In this document: one piece after another, positions 44,853 to 55,133 of the stretch
Layout: every line of letters starts with the position of its first letter
Position numbering within the stretch: the first letter of the stretch is position 1
Assembly: GCF_025399795.1 (NCBI RefSeq)
Contig: NZ_JAODTZ010000009.1
Span: 124,001 to 188,000, forward strand
DNA from: Streptomyces rhizosphaerihabitans
GTDB lineage: Bacteria > Actinomycetota > Actinomycetes > Streptomycetales > Streptomycetaceae
Direction of reading: 5' to 3'
Length of the DNA stretch: 64,000 bases
Program-made: the position numbers and the translations under genes
The notes under the pieces: model-generated
Databases searched by the model: none
What the model was told of the DNA's origin: nothing
The model's input: only the letters and a program-made list of their open reading frames with translations

Positions 44853-46526
44853 ATGTCAGGACCCCGCCCCGTCCGAGCGCCGCGCGGTACGGAACTGAGC
44901 GCCCTGGGATGGCAGCAGGAAGCCGCCCTGCGGATGCTGCAGAACAACCTCGACCCCGAGGTCGCCGAGCACCCCGACAAGCTCGTCGTCTACGGCGGCA
45001 CCGGCAAGGCCGCCCGCGACTGGCGCTCCTTCGACGCCATGGTCCGCACGCTCCGCACGCTCAAGCAGGACGAGACGATGCTCGTCCAGTCCGGCCGCCC
45101 CGTCGGAGTCATGCAGACCCACGAGTGGGCCCCGCGCGTCCTCATCGCCAACTCCAACCTGGTCGGCGACTGGGCGAACTGGGAGGAGTTCCGGCGCCTG
45201 GAGGCCCTCGGCCTCACCATGTACGGCCAGATGACCGCCGGTTCCTGGATCTACATCGGCACCCAGGGCATCCTCCAGGGCACCTACGAGACCTTCTCCG
45301 CCGTCGCCGCGAAGAAGTTCAACGGCACCCTCGCCGGCACCATCACGCTGACCGCCGGTCTCGGCGGCATGGGCGGCGCCCAGCCGCTCGCCGTGACGAT
45401 GAACGACGGCGTCGCGATCTGTATCGACGTCGACCCGCGCGCCATCGAGCGCCGCATCGAGCACCGCTACCTGGACGTGAAGGCCGACTCCCTGGAGCAC
45501 GCCCTCCAGCTCGCCGTCGAGGCCCGCGACCAGCGCAAGCCGCTCTCCATCGGCCTGCTCGGCAACGCCGCCGACCTGCTGCCGCGGATGCTCGCCGAGG
45601 GCGCCCCCATCGACATCGTGACCGACCAGACCTCGGCCCACGACCCGCTCGCCTACCTCCCCGTGGGCATGGACTTCGACGACATGGCCGACGCGGCCGC
45701 CAAGGACCCGGCGGGCTTCACCACCCGCGCCCGCGAGTCCATGGCGAAGCACGTCGAGGCCATGGTCGGCTTCATGGACGCCGGCGCCGAGGTCTTCGAC
45801 TACGGCAACTCCATCCGCGGCGAGGCCCAGCTCGCCGGGTACGACCGCGCCTTCGCCTTCCCCGGCTTCGTCCCCGCCTACATCCGCCCGCTGTTCTCCG
45901 AGGGCAAGGGCCCCTTCCGCTGGGCGGCCCTGTCCGGCGAGGCCTCCGACATCCACAAGACGGACAAGGCGATCCTCGACCTCTTCCCGGAGAACGAGTC
46001 CCTGCACCGCTGGATCAAGCTGGCCGGCGAGCGTGTCCACTTCCAGGGCCTGCCCGCCCGTATCTGCTGGCTCGGCTACGGCGAGCGCGACAAGGCCGGC
46101 GAGCGCTTCAACGACATGGTGGCGTCCGGCGAACTCGCCGCTCCCCTCGCCATCGGCCGCGACCACCTCGACTGCGGCTCCGTCGCCTCCCCGTACCGCG
46201 AGACCGAGGCCATGCTCGACGGCTCCGACGCGATCGCCGACTGGCCGCTGCTGAACGCCATGGTGAACGTGGCCTCCGGCGCCTCCTGGGTCTCCATCCA
46301 CCACGGCGGCGGTGTCGGCATGGGCCGCTCCATCCACGCCGGCCAGGTCTCCGTCGCCGACGGCACCAAGCTCGCCGGCGAGAAGATCCGCCGCGTCCTG
46401 ACGAACGACCCCGGCATGGGCGTCATCCGCCATGTCGACGCCGGCTACGACATCGCCGAGTCCGTCGCGGAAGAGCGCGGTGTGCGCATCCCGATGCGCG
46501 AAGGCCACGAGGGTGGCACCGCGTGA
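44853..46526 (+). CDS. hutU: urocanate hydratase
   Basis: 557 residues, the normal urocanase length; GGAGG RBS. Converts urocanate to imidazolone-5-propionate with bound NAD+. Family hallmarks visible: [65 protein letters not shown] (NAD site), [12 protein letters not shown], and [19 protein letters not shown] with the conserved Cys. Second step of histidine degradation; the first enzyme (HutH) is not encoded beside it. First gene of the hut operon, stop overlapping the next GTG. Confidence 0.97.
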   Translation: MSGPRPVRAPRGTELSALGWQQEAALRMLQNNLDPEVAEHPDKLVVYGGTGKAARDWRSFDAMVRTLRTLKQDETMLVQSGRPVGVMQTHEWAPRVLIANSNLVGDWANWEEFRRLEALGLTMYGQMTAGSWIYIGTQGILQGTYETFSAVAAKKFNGTLAGTITLTAGLGGMGGAQPLAVTMNDGVAICIDVDPRAIERRIEHRYLDVKADSLEHALQLAVEARDQRKPLSIGLLGNAADLLPRMLAEGAPIDIVTDQTSAHDPLAYLPVGMDFDDMADAAAKDPAGFTTRARESMAKHVEAMVGFMDAGAEVFDYGNSIRGEAQLAGYDRAFAFPGFVPAYIRPLFSEGKGPFRWAALSGEASDIHKTDKAILDLFPENESLHRWIKLAGERVHFQGLPARICWLGYGERDKAGERFNDMVASGELAAPLAIGRDHLDCGSVASPYRETEAMLDGSDAIADWPLLNAMVNVASGASWVSIHHGGGVGMGRSIHAGQVSVADGTKLAGEKIRRVLTNDPGMGVIRHVDAGYDIAESVAEERGVRIPMREGHEGGTA

Positions 46527-47746
46527 CGTTCCACAGCATGTGGGCGGAGCTGCTGCCGATCGGCCGCAGCTCCGCCTCCGGCGGCTACCGCCGGTTCGCC
46601 TGGACCGGGGCCGACACCGAGTGCCGCGCCTGGTTCCGGCAGCAGGCCGAGTCCCGCGGGCTCACCTACGAGCTCGACCGCAACGGCAACCAGTGGGCCT
46701 GGCTCGGCGACCCCGCCGACGGTGACGCCGTGGTCACCGGGTCCCACCTGGACTCCGTGCCCGACGGCGGCGCCTTCGACGGCCCCCTCGGTGTCGTCTC
46801 CTCCTTCGCCGCGCTCGACGAACTCCGCGCCCGCGGCGCGGAGTTCACCAAGCCCCTCGCCATCGTCAACTTCGGCGACGAGGAGGGTGCCCGGTTCGGC
46901 CTCGCCTGTGTCGGCTCCCGGCTGGCCGCCGGCCGGCTCACCGTCGAGCAGGCGCACCGGCTGACCGACGCCGACGGCATCACCCTGCCGCAGGCCATGG
47001 AGCGGGCCGGATACGACGTCGGCGCCATCGGCCCCGACCCCGAGCGGCTCGGCCGGATCGGCGCCTTCGTCGAGCTGCACGTCGAGCAGGGCCGCGCCCT
47101 CGACCTCAGCGGCGACCAGGTCGGCATCGCCAGCGCCATCTGGCCGCACGGCCGCTGGCGCTTCGACTTCCGGGGCGAGGCCAACCATGCCGGCACGACC
47201 CGGCTCGTGGACCGCCACGACCCGATGCTGCCGTACGCCGAGACCGTCCTCGCCGCCCGCCGCGAGGCCCGACTCGCGGGTGCCGTCGCCACGTTCGGCA
47301 AGATCGCCGTCGAGCCCAACGGCGTGAACGCCATCCCCTCCCTGGTACGCGGCTGGCTCGACTCCCGCGCCGCCGACCAGGCGACCCTCGACACGGTCGT
47401 CACCGGCGTCGAGAAGGCGGCCCGCGAGTACGCGGACGCGCAGGGCGTCGAACTCGACGTGGTCCGCGAGTCGTTCACCCCCGTCGTCGAGTTCGAGCAC
47501 GCCCTGCGTGACGAACTCGCCCGCATCCTGGGCAAGGAGCGGGACGCCGTCCTGAGCGTCCCCGTACTGGGAACGGGCGCCGGACACGACGCCGGAATCC
47601 TCTCCGGCACCGTCCCGACCGCCATGCTGTTCGTACGCAACCCCACGGGTGTCTCGCACTCCCCGGCCGAGTACGCCGCCGAGGACGACTGCGTGGCCGG
47701 GGTGACCGCACTCGCCGACGTACTCGAAGGGCTGGCCTGCAGGTGA
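46523..47746 (+). CDS. M20-family amidohydrolase in hut operon
   Basis: 407 residues, GTG start overlapping hutU by four bases. Belongs to the allantoate amidohydrolase / N-carbamoyl-amino-acid hydrolase branch of M20 peptidases: metal ligands in [26 protein letters not shown] and [10 protein letters not shown], plus [13 protein letters not shown] and the C-terminal [13 protein letters not shown]. Annotated this way in many genomes, but its place between hutU and hutF, and the absence of HutG, suggests it hydrolyses N-formylglutamate, the last step of this route. That is inference. Confidence 0.92.
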   Translation: MTFHSMWAELLPIGRSSASGGYRRFAWTGADTECRAWFRQQAESRGLTYELDRNGNQWAWLGDPADGDAVVTGSHLDSVPDGGAFDGPLGVVSSFAALDELRARGAEFTKPLAIVNFGDEEGARFGLACVGSRLAAGRLTVEQAHRLTDADGITLPQAMERAGYDVGAIGPDPERLGRIGAFVELHVEQGRALDLSGDQVGIASAIWPHGRWRFDFRGEANHAGTTRLVDRHDPMLPYAETVLAARREARLAGAVATFGKIAVEPNGVNAIPSLVRGWLDSRAADQATLDTVVTGVEKAAREYADAQGVELDVVRESFTPVVEFEHALRDELARILGKERDAVLSVPVLGTGAGHDAGILSGTVPTAMLFVRNPTGVSHSPAEYAAEDDCVAGVTALADVLEGLACR

Positions 47747-49101
47747 CGCAGACGTACTGGCTGGAACACGCCTGGCTCGACACGAACGTCGAGCCGGGCG
47801 TCGCCGTGACCGTGTCGGCCGGCGGCTCCGAGGCTGGTGCCGACGGCCGTGTCACCGACGTCCGCACCGGCGTCGACACCCCGCCGCCGGGCGCCGAGAT
47901 CCTGCGCGGACTCACCCTCCCCGGCCTCGCCAACGCCCACTCGCACGCCTTCCACCGCGCCCTGCGCGGCACCGTCCAGGTCGGCTCCGGCACCTTCTGG
48001 ACCTGGCGCGAGCTCATGTACTCCTTCGCGGACCGGCTGACCCCGGACACGTACCACGCGCTGGCCCGCGCGGTGTACGCGGAGATGGCGCTCGCCGGAG
48101 TCACCGCCGTGGGCGAGTTCCACTACGTGCACCACGCCCACGACGGCACCCCGTACGCCGACCCCAACGCCATGGGCGAGGCGCTCATCGCCGCCGCCGC
48201 GGACGCCGGGATCCGCATCACCCTGCTCGACACGGCCTACCTCTCCTCCGGCTTCGGGCAGCCGCCCAACCCGCACCAGCGGCGCTTCTCCGACGGCACC
48301 GCCGACGCCTGGGCGGAACGCTCTTCACTTCTCAAGGATCAAGATCACGCACGGATCGGTGCGGCGATCCACTCCGTACGGGCCGTGCCCGCCGGACAGC
48401 TCGCCACCGTGGCGCGCTGGGCCGAGGAGCGGCGCGCCCCGCTCCATGTGCACCTGTCCGAGCAGACGGCGGAGAACGAGGCCTGCCACGCCGCGCACGG
48501 CTGCACGCCCACCCGACTGCTCGCCGACCACGGGGTCCTCGGCCCGCGCACCACCGGCGTCCACAACACACACCTCACGGACGAGGACATCGCCCTGCTC
48601 GGCGACTCCGGCACCGGCACCTGCATGTGCCCGACCACCGAACGCGACCTCGCCGACGGCATCGGCCCCGCCGTCGCCCTCCAGCGCGCCGGCTCGCCCC
48701 TCTCGCTCGGCTCCGACAGCCACGCCGTCATCGACCTCCTCGAAGAGGCACGCGCGATGGAGCTGAACGAGCGGCTGCGCACCCGCACCCGCGGTCACTG
48801 GACCGCCGCCGCCCTGCTGCGCGCCGCCTCCGCCGACGGCCACACGGCACTCGGCTGGGAGGACGCGGGCAGCATCGAGACGGGCGCGCTCGCCGACTTC
48901 ACGACGATCGCCCTCGACTCGGTCAGAACAGCGGGACCGGTGCCACGCCTCGGCGCCGAGACTGCCGTATTCGCGGCCACGTCCGCCGATGTCCGGCACA
49001 CGGTCGTGGCGGGCCGGCATGTCGTACGCGACGGCGCGCACACCCTCGTACCGGATGTGCCGGCAGCTCTCGCGGACGCCGTCGAAGCCCTGCGCGCCTG
49101 A
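47743..49101 (+). CDS. hutF: formimidoylglutamate deiminase
   Basis: 452 residues, GTG overlapping the previous stop. Amidohydrolase-fold metal enzyme: [14 protein letters not shown] (first metal His pair), [55 protein letters not shown] (metal Asp). The segment [16 protein letters not shown] after LLDTAYL and the length fit HutF, which converts N-formimino-glutamate to N-formylglutamate plus ammonia. This marks the five-step variant of the hut pathway. Confidence 0.93.
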   Translation: MTQTYWLEHAWLDTNVEPGVAVTVSAGGSEAGADGRVTDVRTGVDTPPPGAEILRGLTLPGLANAHSHAFHRALRGTVQVGSGTFWTWRELMYSFADRLTPDTYHALARAVYAEMALAGVTAVGEFHYVHHAHDGTPYADPNAMGEALIAAAADAGIRITLLDTAYLSSGFGQPPNPHQRRFSDGTADAWAERSSLLKDQDHARIGAAIHSVRAVPAGQLATVARWAEERRAPLHVHLSEQTAENEACHAAHGCTPTRLLADHGVLGPRTTGVHNTHLTDEDIALLGDSGTGTCMCPTTERDLADGIGPAVALQRAGSPLSLGSDSHAVIDLLEEARAMELNERLRTRTRGHWTAAALLRAASADGHTALGWEDAGSIETGALADFTTIALDSVRTAGPVPRLGAETAVFAATSADVRHTVVAGRHVVRDGAHTLVPDVPAALADAVEALRA

Positions 49102-49172
49102 CACCCGGACACGGGCGCGGCCTCGCGCGCCCGACGCCCCCCACCAGCAGTCCCGCCACCCCTGAGGACGCC

Positions 49173-50348
49173 ATGAGCAGCACGACCGTCATCACCAACA
49201 TCGCCAGTCTGGTCACCAACGATCCCTCCCTCGGCGACAACTCTCCCCTCGGTCTGATCCAGGACGCGGCGCTCGTCATCGACGGCGACCGCATCGCGTG
49301 GACCGGTGAATCAAGCAAAGCACCCGCCACTGACAACCGGGTCGACGCCGGTGGCCGCGCGGTGATCCCGGGTTTCGTCGACTCCCACTCGCACCTGGTC
49401 TTCGCCGGTGACCGCACCCAGGAGTTCAACGCCCGGATGTCGGGCCGCGCGTACAGCGCGGGCGGCATCCGTACGACTGTCGCCGCCACCCGCGCCGCCT
49501 CCGACGAGGAGCTGGAACGCAACCTCACGCGCTACCTGCGCGAGGCCCTCCGCCAGGGCACCACGACCTTCGAGACCAAGTCGGGCTACGGCCTGACCGT
49601 CGAGGACGAGGCCCGCGCGCTGCGCATCGCCGCGTCGCACACCGACGAGGTCACCTACCTCGGCGCGCACATCGTCCCGCCCGACTACGCCGACGACCCG
49701 GCCGGCTATGTCGCCCTGGTGACCGGCGAGATGCTCGACGCCTGTGCCCCGTACGCCCGTTGGGTGGACGTCTTCTGCGAGAAGGGCGCCTTCGACGGCG
49801 ACCAGGCGCGGGCGATCCTCACGGCCGGCAAGGCGAAGGGCCTGCACCCTCGCGTGCACGCCAACCAGCTCTCGTACGGCCCCGGCGTCCAGCTCGCCGT
49901 CGAGCTGGACGCGGCGAGCGCCGACCACTGCACCCACCTGACGGACGCGGACGTCGACGCCCTCGCGAGCGGCGACACCGTGGCGACCCTGCTCCCCGGC
50001 GCCGAGTTCTCCACCCGCGCCGAGTGGCCGGACGCCCGCCGGCTGATCGACGCGGGCGTCACGGTCGCGCTGTCCACCGACTGCAACCCCGGCTCGTCCT
50101 TCACGTCGTCCGTGCCCTTCTGCGTCGCGCTCGCGGTGCGGGACATGCGGATGACCCCGGACGAGGCCGTGTGGTCGGCGACCGCGGGCGGAGCGAAGGC
50201 CCTGCGCCGGGACGATGTCGGCCGTCTCACGCCGGGCGCGTACGCGGACCTGGCCCTGCTGGACGCTCCCAGCCACGTCCACCTCGCCTACCGTCCGGGC
50301 GTCCCGCTCGTCACCGGCGTCTGGCGGCGCGGCGTCCGCCAGGTCTGA
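49173..50348 (+). CDS. hutI: imidazolonepropionase
   Basis: 391 residues; ATG 49173 with GAGGA. Amidohydrolase motifs [72 protein letters not shown]. Hydrolyses imidazolone-5-propionate to N-formimino-glutamate. Last gene of the hut operon, 71 bases after hutF; a 23-bp tandem repeat follows it directly. Confidence 0.96.
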   Translation: MSSTTVITNIASLVTNDPSLGDNSPLGLIQDAALVIDGDRIAWTGESSKAPATDNRVDAGGRAVIPGFVDSHSHLVFAGDRTQEFNARMSGRAYSAGGIRTTVAATRAASDEELERNLTRYLREALRQGTTTFETKSGYGLTVEDEARALRIAASHTDEVTYLGAHIVPPDYADDPAGYVALVTGEMLDACAPYARWVDVFCEKGAFDGDQARAILTAGKAKGLHPRVHANQLSYGPGVQLAVELDAASADHCTHLTDADVDALASGDTVATLLPGAEFSTRAEWPDARRLIDAGVTVALSTDCNPGSSFTSSVPFCVALAVRDMRMTPDEAVWSATAGGAKALRRDDVGRLTPGAYADLALLDAPSHVHLAYRPGVPLVTGVWRRGVRQV

Positions 50349-50400
50349 GGATCCGGCGGTCCGTGGGGCCGCGGCCTGACGGGCGGCGGGCCGAACGGGC

Positions 50401-50675
50401 GAGGGTGTGGGTCCAGCGGGCCTGAGGGTGCGGGTCCTGCTGGTCTGAGGGTGTGGGTCCAGCGGGCCCGAGGGTGGGATCGGCTGGTCTGAGGGTGTGG
50501 GTCCAGCGGGCCCGAGGGCGCGGCCTGCCGGTCCGAGGGTGCGGGTCCTGCCGGTCCGATTGCGAGGACTCGGCTGGTCCGAGGGTGCGGGTCCTGCCGG
50601 TCTGAGGGTGTGGGATCAGCGGGTCCGAGAGTGCGGGCTCGGCCGGTTCGAGGGGTGTGGGCCGACGGGATCCGG
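50401..50675. repeat. 23-bp tandem repeat, about 12 copies
   Basis: Units of the form GAGGGTGTGGGTCCAGCGGG plus three bases repeat head to tail, mostly 23 bases long with a few 21-base variants, filling the gap between hutI and the lectin-fusion gene. Two variant types (..GTCCAGCGGGC. and ..GTCCTGCCGGTC.) alternate. No hairpin terminator is otherwise evident here. Confidence 0.9.
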
Positions 50676-50694
50676 ACGGGATCCGGAGGGTCCG

Positions 50695-52269
50695 TCAGGT
50701 GGTGCCCGCGCGCCAGCGCTGGCCGGTGCCCCCGTTCAGCGGCACCAGGGACAGTCCGTCGTCGCCGTCCGGCGTGACCGCCGTCTCGATGGCCACGGCC
50801 GGGCGGATGACGCCGTCCCGGTCGACGGTGAACCGCAGGTTGTCGGCGTGGTCTCCGTCGAGCGAGGAGCACTCCCATATGCCCACGCCCTTGTCGACGG
50901 AACCGCGGCTGTCCAGGCAGAAGCTGTCGTCGGCGGCGGACCGGAGCGAACCGCTGTCGGTGTCGACGTGCCAGCGCTGGGTGGAGGAGGAGGTGCACGG
51001 CGCCGTGACGACGTCCGTGCCCTTCGTCAGATCGCCGTCGCGGATGTCCAGGCACAGGCCGGAGGCGACGTTCACCACCTGGGCGTAGGCGCTGCCCGGC
51101 GGGCGGAACGTGACCGTCGGGGTCGGCTTCGGGCTCGGAGACTTCGGCGGCGCGGAAGTGCGGGTCGGGGAGGGTGCCGCGGAGGTCGCCGAGGGCGAGG
51201 ACGAGGGCGTGGGGGCCGACGGGGTGACCGGGACCGTGGCCGTGACGGTCACCGGAGGCGGGTCCGAGGGTGTGGAGACCGAGCCCGCCGCGTCCGCGGA
51301 GGGTGTGCCGCCCGAGGAGAGCAGCAGGAACAGGACCGGCGCCAGGGCCACGCCGAGCGCCGCCGCCGAGGTCAGGACGAACCGGCGGGACGGCGGCCAG
51401 GGCAGCACCGACGCCCTTGAGCCGGTGGGGGGTTCGGGCGGGACGGGCCCCGCCCCGGACACGTCGTTCGTGACGTACGCCGTACCCGCCCACGGCAGCA
51501 GGCCCTCGGCCAGCGCGGAGCGCGGATGGTCGCGAAGGGCGGTCAGTTCCCCGTACGCCGTCGAGCAGTGCGGGCAGCGCGCCATGTGAGTGTTCAGGTC
51601 GTTGCTGGAGCGGGGGTTGTCGGGCCGCACCGACTCCTCGATCAGCCGGCGGAAGTCTCCGCAGCGCGGATCGTCGGAGGCGGCCAGCCGGGACTTCAGA
51701 CAGGCCTGGCCCAGGGACTGGAGCGCCTGGTCCGTGCCGTAGGTGATGTCCTCGGGGCTGAGGCCGAGCAGGACCGCCGTCCGTTCCGTGGGCTCGCGCT
51801 CCACGACGGCGTACCAGATGAGTCCCTGGGCGCGGGACGGGAGGGACTGGAAGGCGGGGAGCAGGGACGGGACGGGACCGTCGGGGCCCGCCGTGCTGAG
51901 GACGAGGAGCAGACCGGGGTCGAGGCCCGCGGCCCGCTGGTCCCGGGCCCACGAGGCGGCCACCCGCCCGGTCAGCAGCAGGAGTTGGTGCCGCCAAGGG
52001 ACGTTCGGGTCGATGCCGCGCGCTGTCTCGCGGGCCGCCAGGGTGAACGTCTGCGCCGCGAGCTGCCCGGCCCCGGACTCACCGGTGGTGCACAGCCGGG
52101 CGTAGCCGAGCACCGAGGCGCGGTGGCGTCCGCGGAGTTCCTGGAGGGCGGCGTACGCGGTCGAGGTGCCGCCGCGCAGCAGCTCGGTCAGCCGTGCGTC
52201 GGACGCTCCCGCGGGCAGCCCGTTGCCCTCGGCCGCGGTTTCTCTGTCGGCCGGGTCGCCCTGCGCCAT
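50695..52269 (-). CDS. sigma-like / zinc anti-sigma-like / TM / ricin-lectin fusion
   Basis: The ATG at 52269 has GGAGG upstream; 524 residues. Residues ~25-195 resemble an ECF sigma factor without clean region 4 residues (LTELLRGGTSTAYAALQEL; LPSRAQGLIWYAVVERE; AVLLGLSPEDITYGTDQAL). Residues 228-235 carry HMARCPHC, the HxxxCxxC zinc motif of ZAS anti-sigma factors. A transmembrane helix (~297-318) leads to a Ser/Thr/Pro-rich outer stalk and a C-terminal ricin-B lectin domain (~395-524) with QRW motifs. It looks like a membrane-bound transcription regulator with an outward sugar sensor. Confidence 0.85.
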   Translation of the reverse strand: MAQGDPADRETAAEGNGLPAGASDARLTELLRGGTSTAYAALQELRGRHRASVLGYARLCTTGESGAGQLAAQTFTLAARETARGIDPNVPWRHQLLLLTGRVAASWARDQRAAGLDPGLLLVLSTAGPDGPVPSLLPAFQSLPSRAQGLIWYAVVEREPTERTAVLLGLSPEDITYGTDQALQSLGQACLKSRLAASDDPRCGDFRRLIEESVRPDNPRSSNDLNTHMARCPHCSTAYGELTALRDHPRSALAEGLLPWAGTAYVTNDVSGAGPVPPEPPTGSRASVLPWPPSRRFVLTSAAALGVALAPVLFLLLSSGGTPSADAAGSVSTPSDPPPVTVTATVPVTPSAPTPSSSPSATSAAPSPTRTSAPPKSPSPKPTPTVTFRPPGSAYAQVVNVASGLCLDIRDGDLTKGTDVVTAPCTSSSTQRWHVDTDSGSLRSAADDSFCLDSRGSVDKGVGIWECSSLDGDHADNLRFTVDRDGVIRPAVAIETAVTPDGDDGLSLVPLNGGTGQRWRAGTT

Positions 52270-52483
52270 GTTCGTCCGCCTCCTTGCACCTGGTGCTTCA
52301 CTCGCCCAGTCCTGACGTACCAGCCAGTTTGGGATGCCCATAGTGGCGGGGATGGCCCTGTGGGGAAAGAGTTGAAGGGTGGATTTCCACGTGGAGCGGC
52401 ACCGAACTTCCTTGTGTGACACAGAAGTTGCCTGAGGCGGCAGAAAAGCCTTCTGTGCGGCACGGGAATTCTCCGGAAACCGG

Positions 52484-52653
52484 GGAGGCCGGAACGGAGA
52501 CCGGGGCGGGCTGCCTGAAGGGAGACCGGTATGGGCGGTACGGAGAACGGGCCGGACTGTCCGAAGCGCGGCCGTTGCCCGGGCTGTCTGAAAGGAGGCC
52601 GGGCCGGGTGCGCGGAGGCCGGGCCGGGAGGCCGGAACGGAGACCGGGGTGGG
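52484..52653. repeat. 27-bp direct repeats, 143 bases apart
   Basis: 52484-52510 and 52627-52653 are identical except one base. They begin GGAGGCCGGAACGGAGACCG. Smaller related pieces lie between. They fill the 461-base gap between the fusion gene start and the sigma gene stop, otherwise without a gene. Confidence 0.8.
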
Positions 52654-52665
52654 TGGTGAAAGGCG

Positions 52666-52698
52666 GAGCGGTCCGGTGCCGTCGGCTCCGGACCGCTC
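52666..52698 (-). terminator. terminator after sigma gene
   Basis: GAGCGGTCCGG, an eleven-base loop and CCGGACCGCTC form an 11-bp stem ~33 bases after the minus-strand sigma gene stop. A second GC hairpin (GCGGCCCC/GGGGCCGC type) lies even closer to the stop. Confidence 0.6.
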
Positions 52699-52730
52699 GG
52701 ATGCGCGGCCCCGGGGGCCGCGAAGCCCTG

Positions 52731-53648
52731 TCACTCCTCGACGGTCAAGCCCTTCCGGAGTCGCACGAGGGTGCGCGACAGCAGCCGGGAGACATGCATC
52801 TGGGAGATGCCGAGTTCGTCGCCGATCTCGGACTGGGTCATGTTCGCCACGAACCGCAGCGAGAGGATCTGCCGGTCGCGCTGCGGGAGTTCAGCGATCA
52901 GCGGCTTGAGGGACTCCACGTACTCGATGCCCTCGAGTCCGTTGTCCTCGTAGCCGATGCGGTCCGCGAGCGCGCCCTCGGAGTCGTCCTCCTCGGGCTG
53001 GGCGTCCAGCGAACTGGCCGTGTAGGCGTTCGACGCGGCCATGCCCTCGACGACCTCGTCGTTGCTGATGCCGAGGCGTTCCGCCAGCTCACCCACGGTC
53101 GGGGCGCGGTCGAGGCGCTGGGCCAGTTCGTCGCCGGCCTTGGCCAGGTCGAGGCGGAGTTCCTGGAGCCGGCGGGGTACCCGCACCGACCAGGAGGTGT
53201 CGCGGAAGAAGCGCTTGATCTCGCCGATGATCGTCGGCATCGCGAAGGTGGGGAACTCGACGCCGCGGCTCAGCTCGAACCGGTCGATCGCCTTGATCAG
53301 GCCGATGGTGCCGACCTGGATGATGTCCTCCATCGGCTCGCTGCGGGAGCGGAAGCGGGAGGCGGCGAACTTCACCAGCGCGAGGTTGAGTTCGACGAGG
53401 GTGTTGCGGACGTACGCGTAGTCGTGGGTGCCCTCTTCGAGGGACTCCAGCCGTGCGAAGAGTGTCTTGGACAGAGCCCGTGCGTCCACCGGCCCCACCT
53501 CGTCGTACGGGGGGATCTCCGGAAGTCCGGCGAGTCCGGTGAGTCCGTCGACTCCGTCGGTTCCGGTTCCGTCGACGCGCTCCAGGGATTCCGGAGAAGG
53601 TGTCGACGTCGCCGTCCGGGTCTGCGATGCGTCGAGCCGGGGTGACAT
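52731..53648 (-). CDS. SigB/SigF-family sigma factor
   Basis: GGAGG five bases before the ATG at 53648 fixes the start (305 residues); ATGs at 53660 and 53672 are further in-frame. After a ~55-residue acidic linker come region 2 (LVELNLALVKFAASRF, EDIIQVGTIGLIKAIDRFELSRG), FPTFAMPTIIGEIKRFF, SWSVRVPRRLQELRLD, region 3, and region 4 (LPQRDRQILSLRFVANMTQSEIGDELGISQMHVSRLLS). This is the stress/sporulation SigB class, which is controlled by partner switching. The divergent STAS and HATPase genes next door supply such partners. I recall SigI of S. coelicolor at this locus but leave the symbol blank. Confidence 0.94.
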   Translation of the reverse strand: MSPRLDASQTRTATSTPSPESLERVDGTGTDGVDGLTGLAGLPEIPPYDEVGPVDARALSKTLFARLESLEEGTHDYAYVRNTLVELNLALVKFAASRFRSRSEPMEDIIQVGTIGLIKAIDRFELSRGVEFPTFAMPTIIGEIKRFFRDTSWSVRVPRRLQELRLDLAKAGDELAQRLDRAPTVGELAERLGISNDEVVEGMAASNAYTASSLDAQPEEDDSEGALADRIGYEDNGLEGIEYVESLKPLIAELPQRDRQILSLRFVANMTQSEIGDELGISQMHVSRLLSRTLVRLRKGLTVEE

Positions 53649-53898
53649 GGTGTCCTCCATCGTTCTCGGCATATGGCCGCCGATGCCAATACGTGCACTG
53701 CGGTGTGCGGCGCCTCCAAAGCCGGCCGGGTCGGATAGCTGTCTCTACTAGCCCTACCCGGTTTCCCGAACTCGCCGCAAGTGCCCTCTGTGGCGAAATG
53801 TCCATTTCCGGGGGGTTGTTCGGGTGTCGGGTGACGTGGAGAAGGCGTAGTGTTCGAGTGCGTACATCAGTAGTCGCGACGCTCGGGAGAGAGACGGC

Positions 53899-54267
53899 AT
53901 GGACCGCGGGACAGTCGGCAGCGCACAGTCTGGCCGGCTTCTTGTCGAGGTGCGGGAAGAGGGCGCAAGTGCCGTCGTGACCCCCGCGGGTGAGCTCGAT
54001 CACCACACGGCCGATTTGTTGCGTGAGCCACTCGAGGAGTGCCTCGAAAAGGGGTGCGCGCGACTTGTCATCGACTGCTCCCGTCTGGAGTTCTGCGACT
54101 CCACCGGGCTCAATGTGCTGCTCGGTGCCCGGCTGAAGGCCGAGGCCGCGGGTGGTGGGGTCCACTTGGCGGCGATGCAGCCGGTGGTGGCCCGGGTCTT
54201 CGAGATCACCGGGGCGGAGGCCGTCTTCACCGTTCACGACACGCTCGAGGCGGCCCTGTCCGGCTGA
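53899..54267 (+). CDS. STAS anti-sigma-factor antagonist
   Basis: 122 residues, GGAGAGAG-type RBS. Single STAS domain: VTPAGELDHHTADLLREPL, RLVIDCSRLEFCDSTGLN with the phosphorylatable Ser68, and C-terminal MQPVVARVFEITGAEAVF. Such proteins free a sigma factor by binding its anti-sigma kinase when unphosphorylated. Divergent from the sigma gene and followed by a HATPase. Confidence 0.93.
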   Translation: MDRGTVGSAQSGRLLVEVREEGASAVVTPAGELDHHTADLLREPLEECLEKGCARLVIDCSRLEFCDSTGLNVLLGARLKAEAAGGGVHLAAMQPVVARVFEITGAEAVFTVHDTLEAALSG

Positions 54268-54565
54268 TCCGGCGACCTTCGATCATGGCGCCGTCGATGT
54301 CCCGGACGTCCCTGCGTGATCGGCGCATTACTCGCGTCACAGGTTCCGTGCCGAATAAGTGGGTGTTCGGACGGTTCCGTCGGGCAGGAGACATCCTGGA
54401 TGCATCGGTGGCGCATATGTCGGCTGTCGGTGCGGCGGAAGTCGTTGATCCACAAATGGCGAAAGCCGTTGATCCATCCGTACTGAGCACTGCTTACTGG
54501 GTACTGCGTACTGAGTCTTGAGAGTCTTGAATCGTGAACCGGTGAATCGGTGAGGTGAAGCGCTG

Positions 54566-55129
54566 ATGAGCACCACCCGGCCTTGCTCGCCGGGCGACCG
54601 CGGCCCGGAGTCGGGCGACGGCGGCGCTTCCGCGGTGTCCGCGCGGAGCGTGGCGCCCGTGGACGGCGCGACGCCCGTCGACGGCGCCGCCCCGGCCGAC
54701 GCGGCCCCCGCGTCCGTCGGCCGCCAGGCCCGCAGACTGAGCCTCGAGGGCGAGAGCGGCGTCGTGCCGCTCGCCCGTGACTTCGCCCGGCAGGCGCTGT
54801 ACGCGTGGGGCTGGCTGCCCGCCGCGAGCGCCGACCGGCGGGCGGCCGCCGAGGACGTCCTGCTGGTCGTCTCCGAGCTGGTCACCAACGCCTGTCTGCA
54901 CGCCGAGGGCCCGGACGAACTCCGGATCTCCTGCGACAACAAGGTGCTGCGCATCGAGGTCTCCGACCGGGGGGCCGGCCAGCCCGCACCGCGCACCCCG
55001 CATCGCGCCGGCCGCCCCGGCGGCCACGGCATGTTCATCGTGCAGCGGCTCTGCCTGGACTGGGGGGTCGTGCGGATGCCCGGAGTCGCGGGCAAGACGG
55101 TGTGGGCGGAGCTCGGGGCCCCGGCGTAG
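54566..55129 (+). CDS. HATPase anti-sigma (RsbW/SpoIIAB-like) protein
   Basis: 187 residues. The first ~50 are Ala/Pro/Asp-rich with imperfect repeats (PVDGATPVDGAAPAD). The HATPase_c_2 domain follows: N-box ELVTNACLHA (Asn108), DRGAGQP, and GGHGMFIV. This is the anti-sigma/serine-kinase type that binds SigB-class sigma factors and phosphorylates STAS antagonists. The ~300-base gap before it holds short slippage-like repeats (54478-54550) and no gene. Confidence 0.9.
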   Translation: MSTTRPCSPGDRGPESGDGGASAVSARSVAPVDGATPVDGAAPADAAPASVGRQARRLSLEGESGVVPLARDFARQALYAWGWLPAASADRRAAAEDVLLVVSELVTNACLHAEGPDELRISCDNKVLRIEVSDRGAGQPAPRTPHRAGRPGGHGMFIVQRLCLDWGVVRMPGVAGKTVWAELGAPA

Positions 55130-55133
55130 CCCG

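Noticed and set aside
50401..50675. CRISPR-like array of 23-bp repeats
   Set aside because: Head-to-tail repeats without spacers; units drift gradually.
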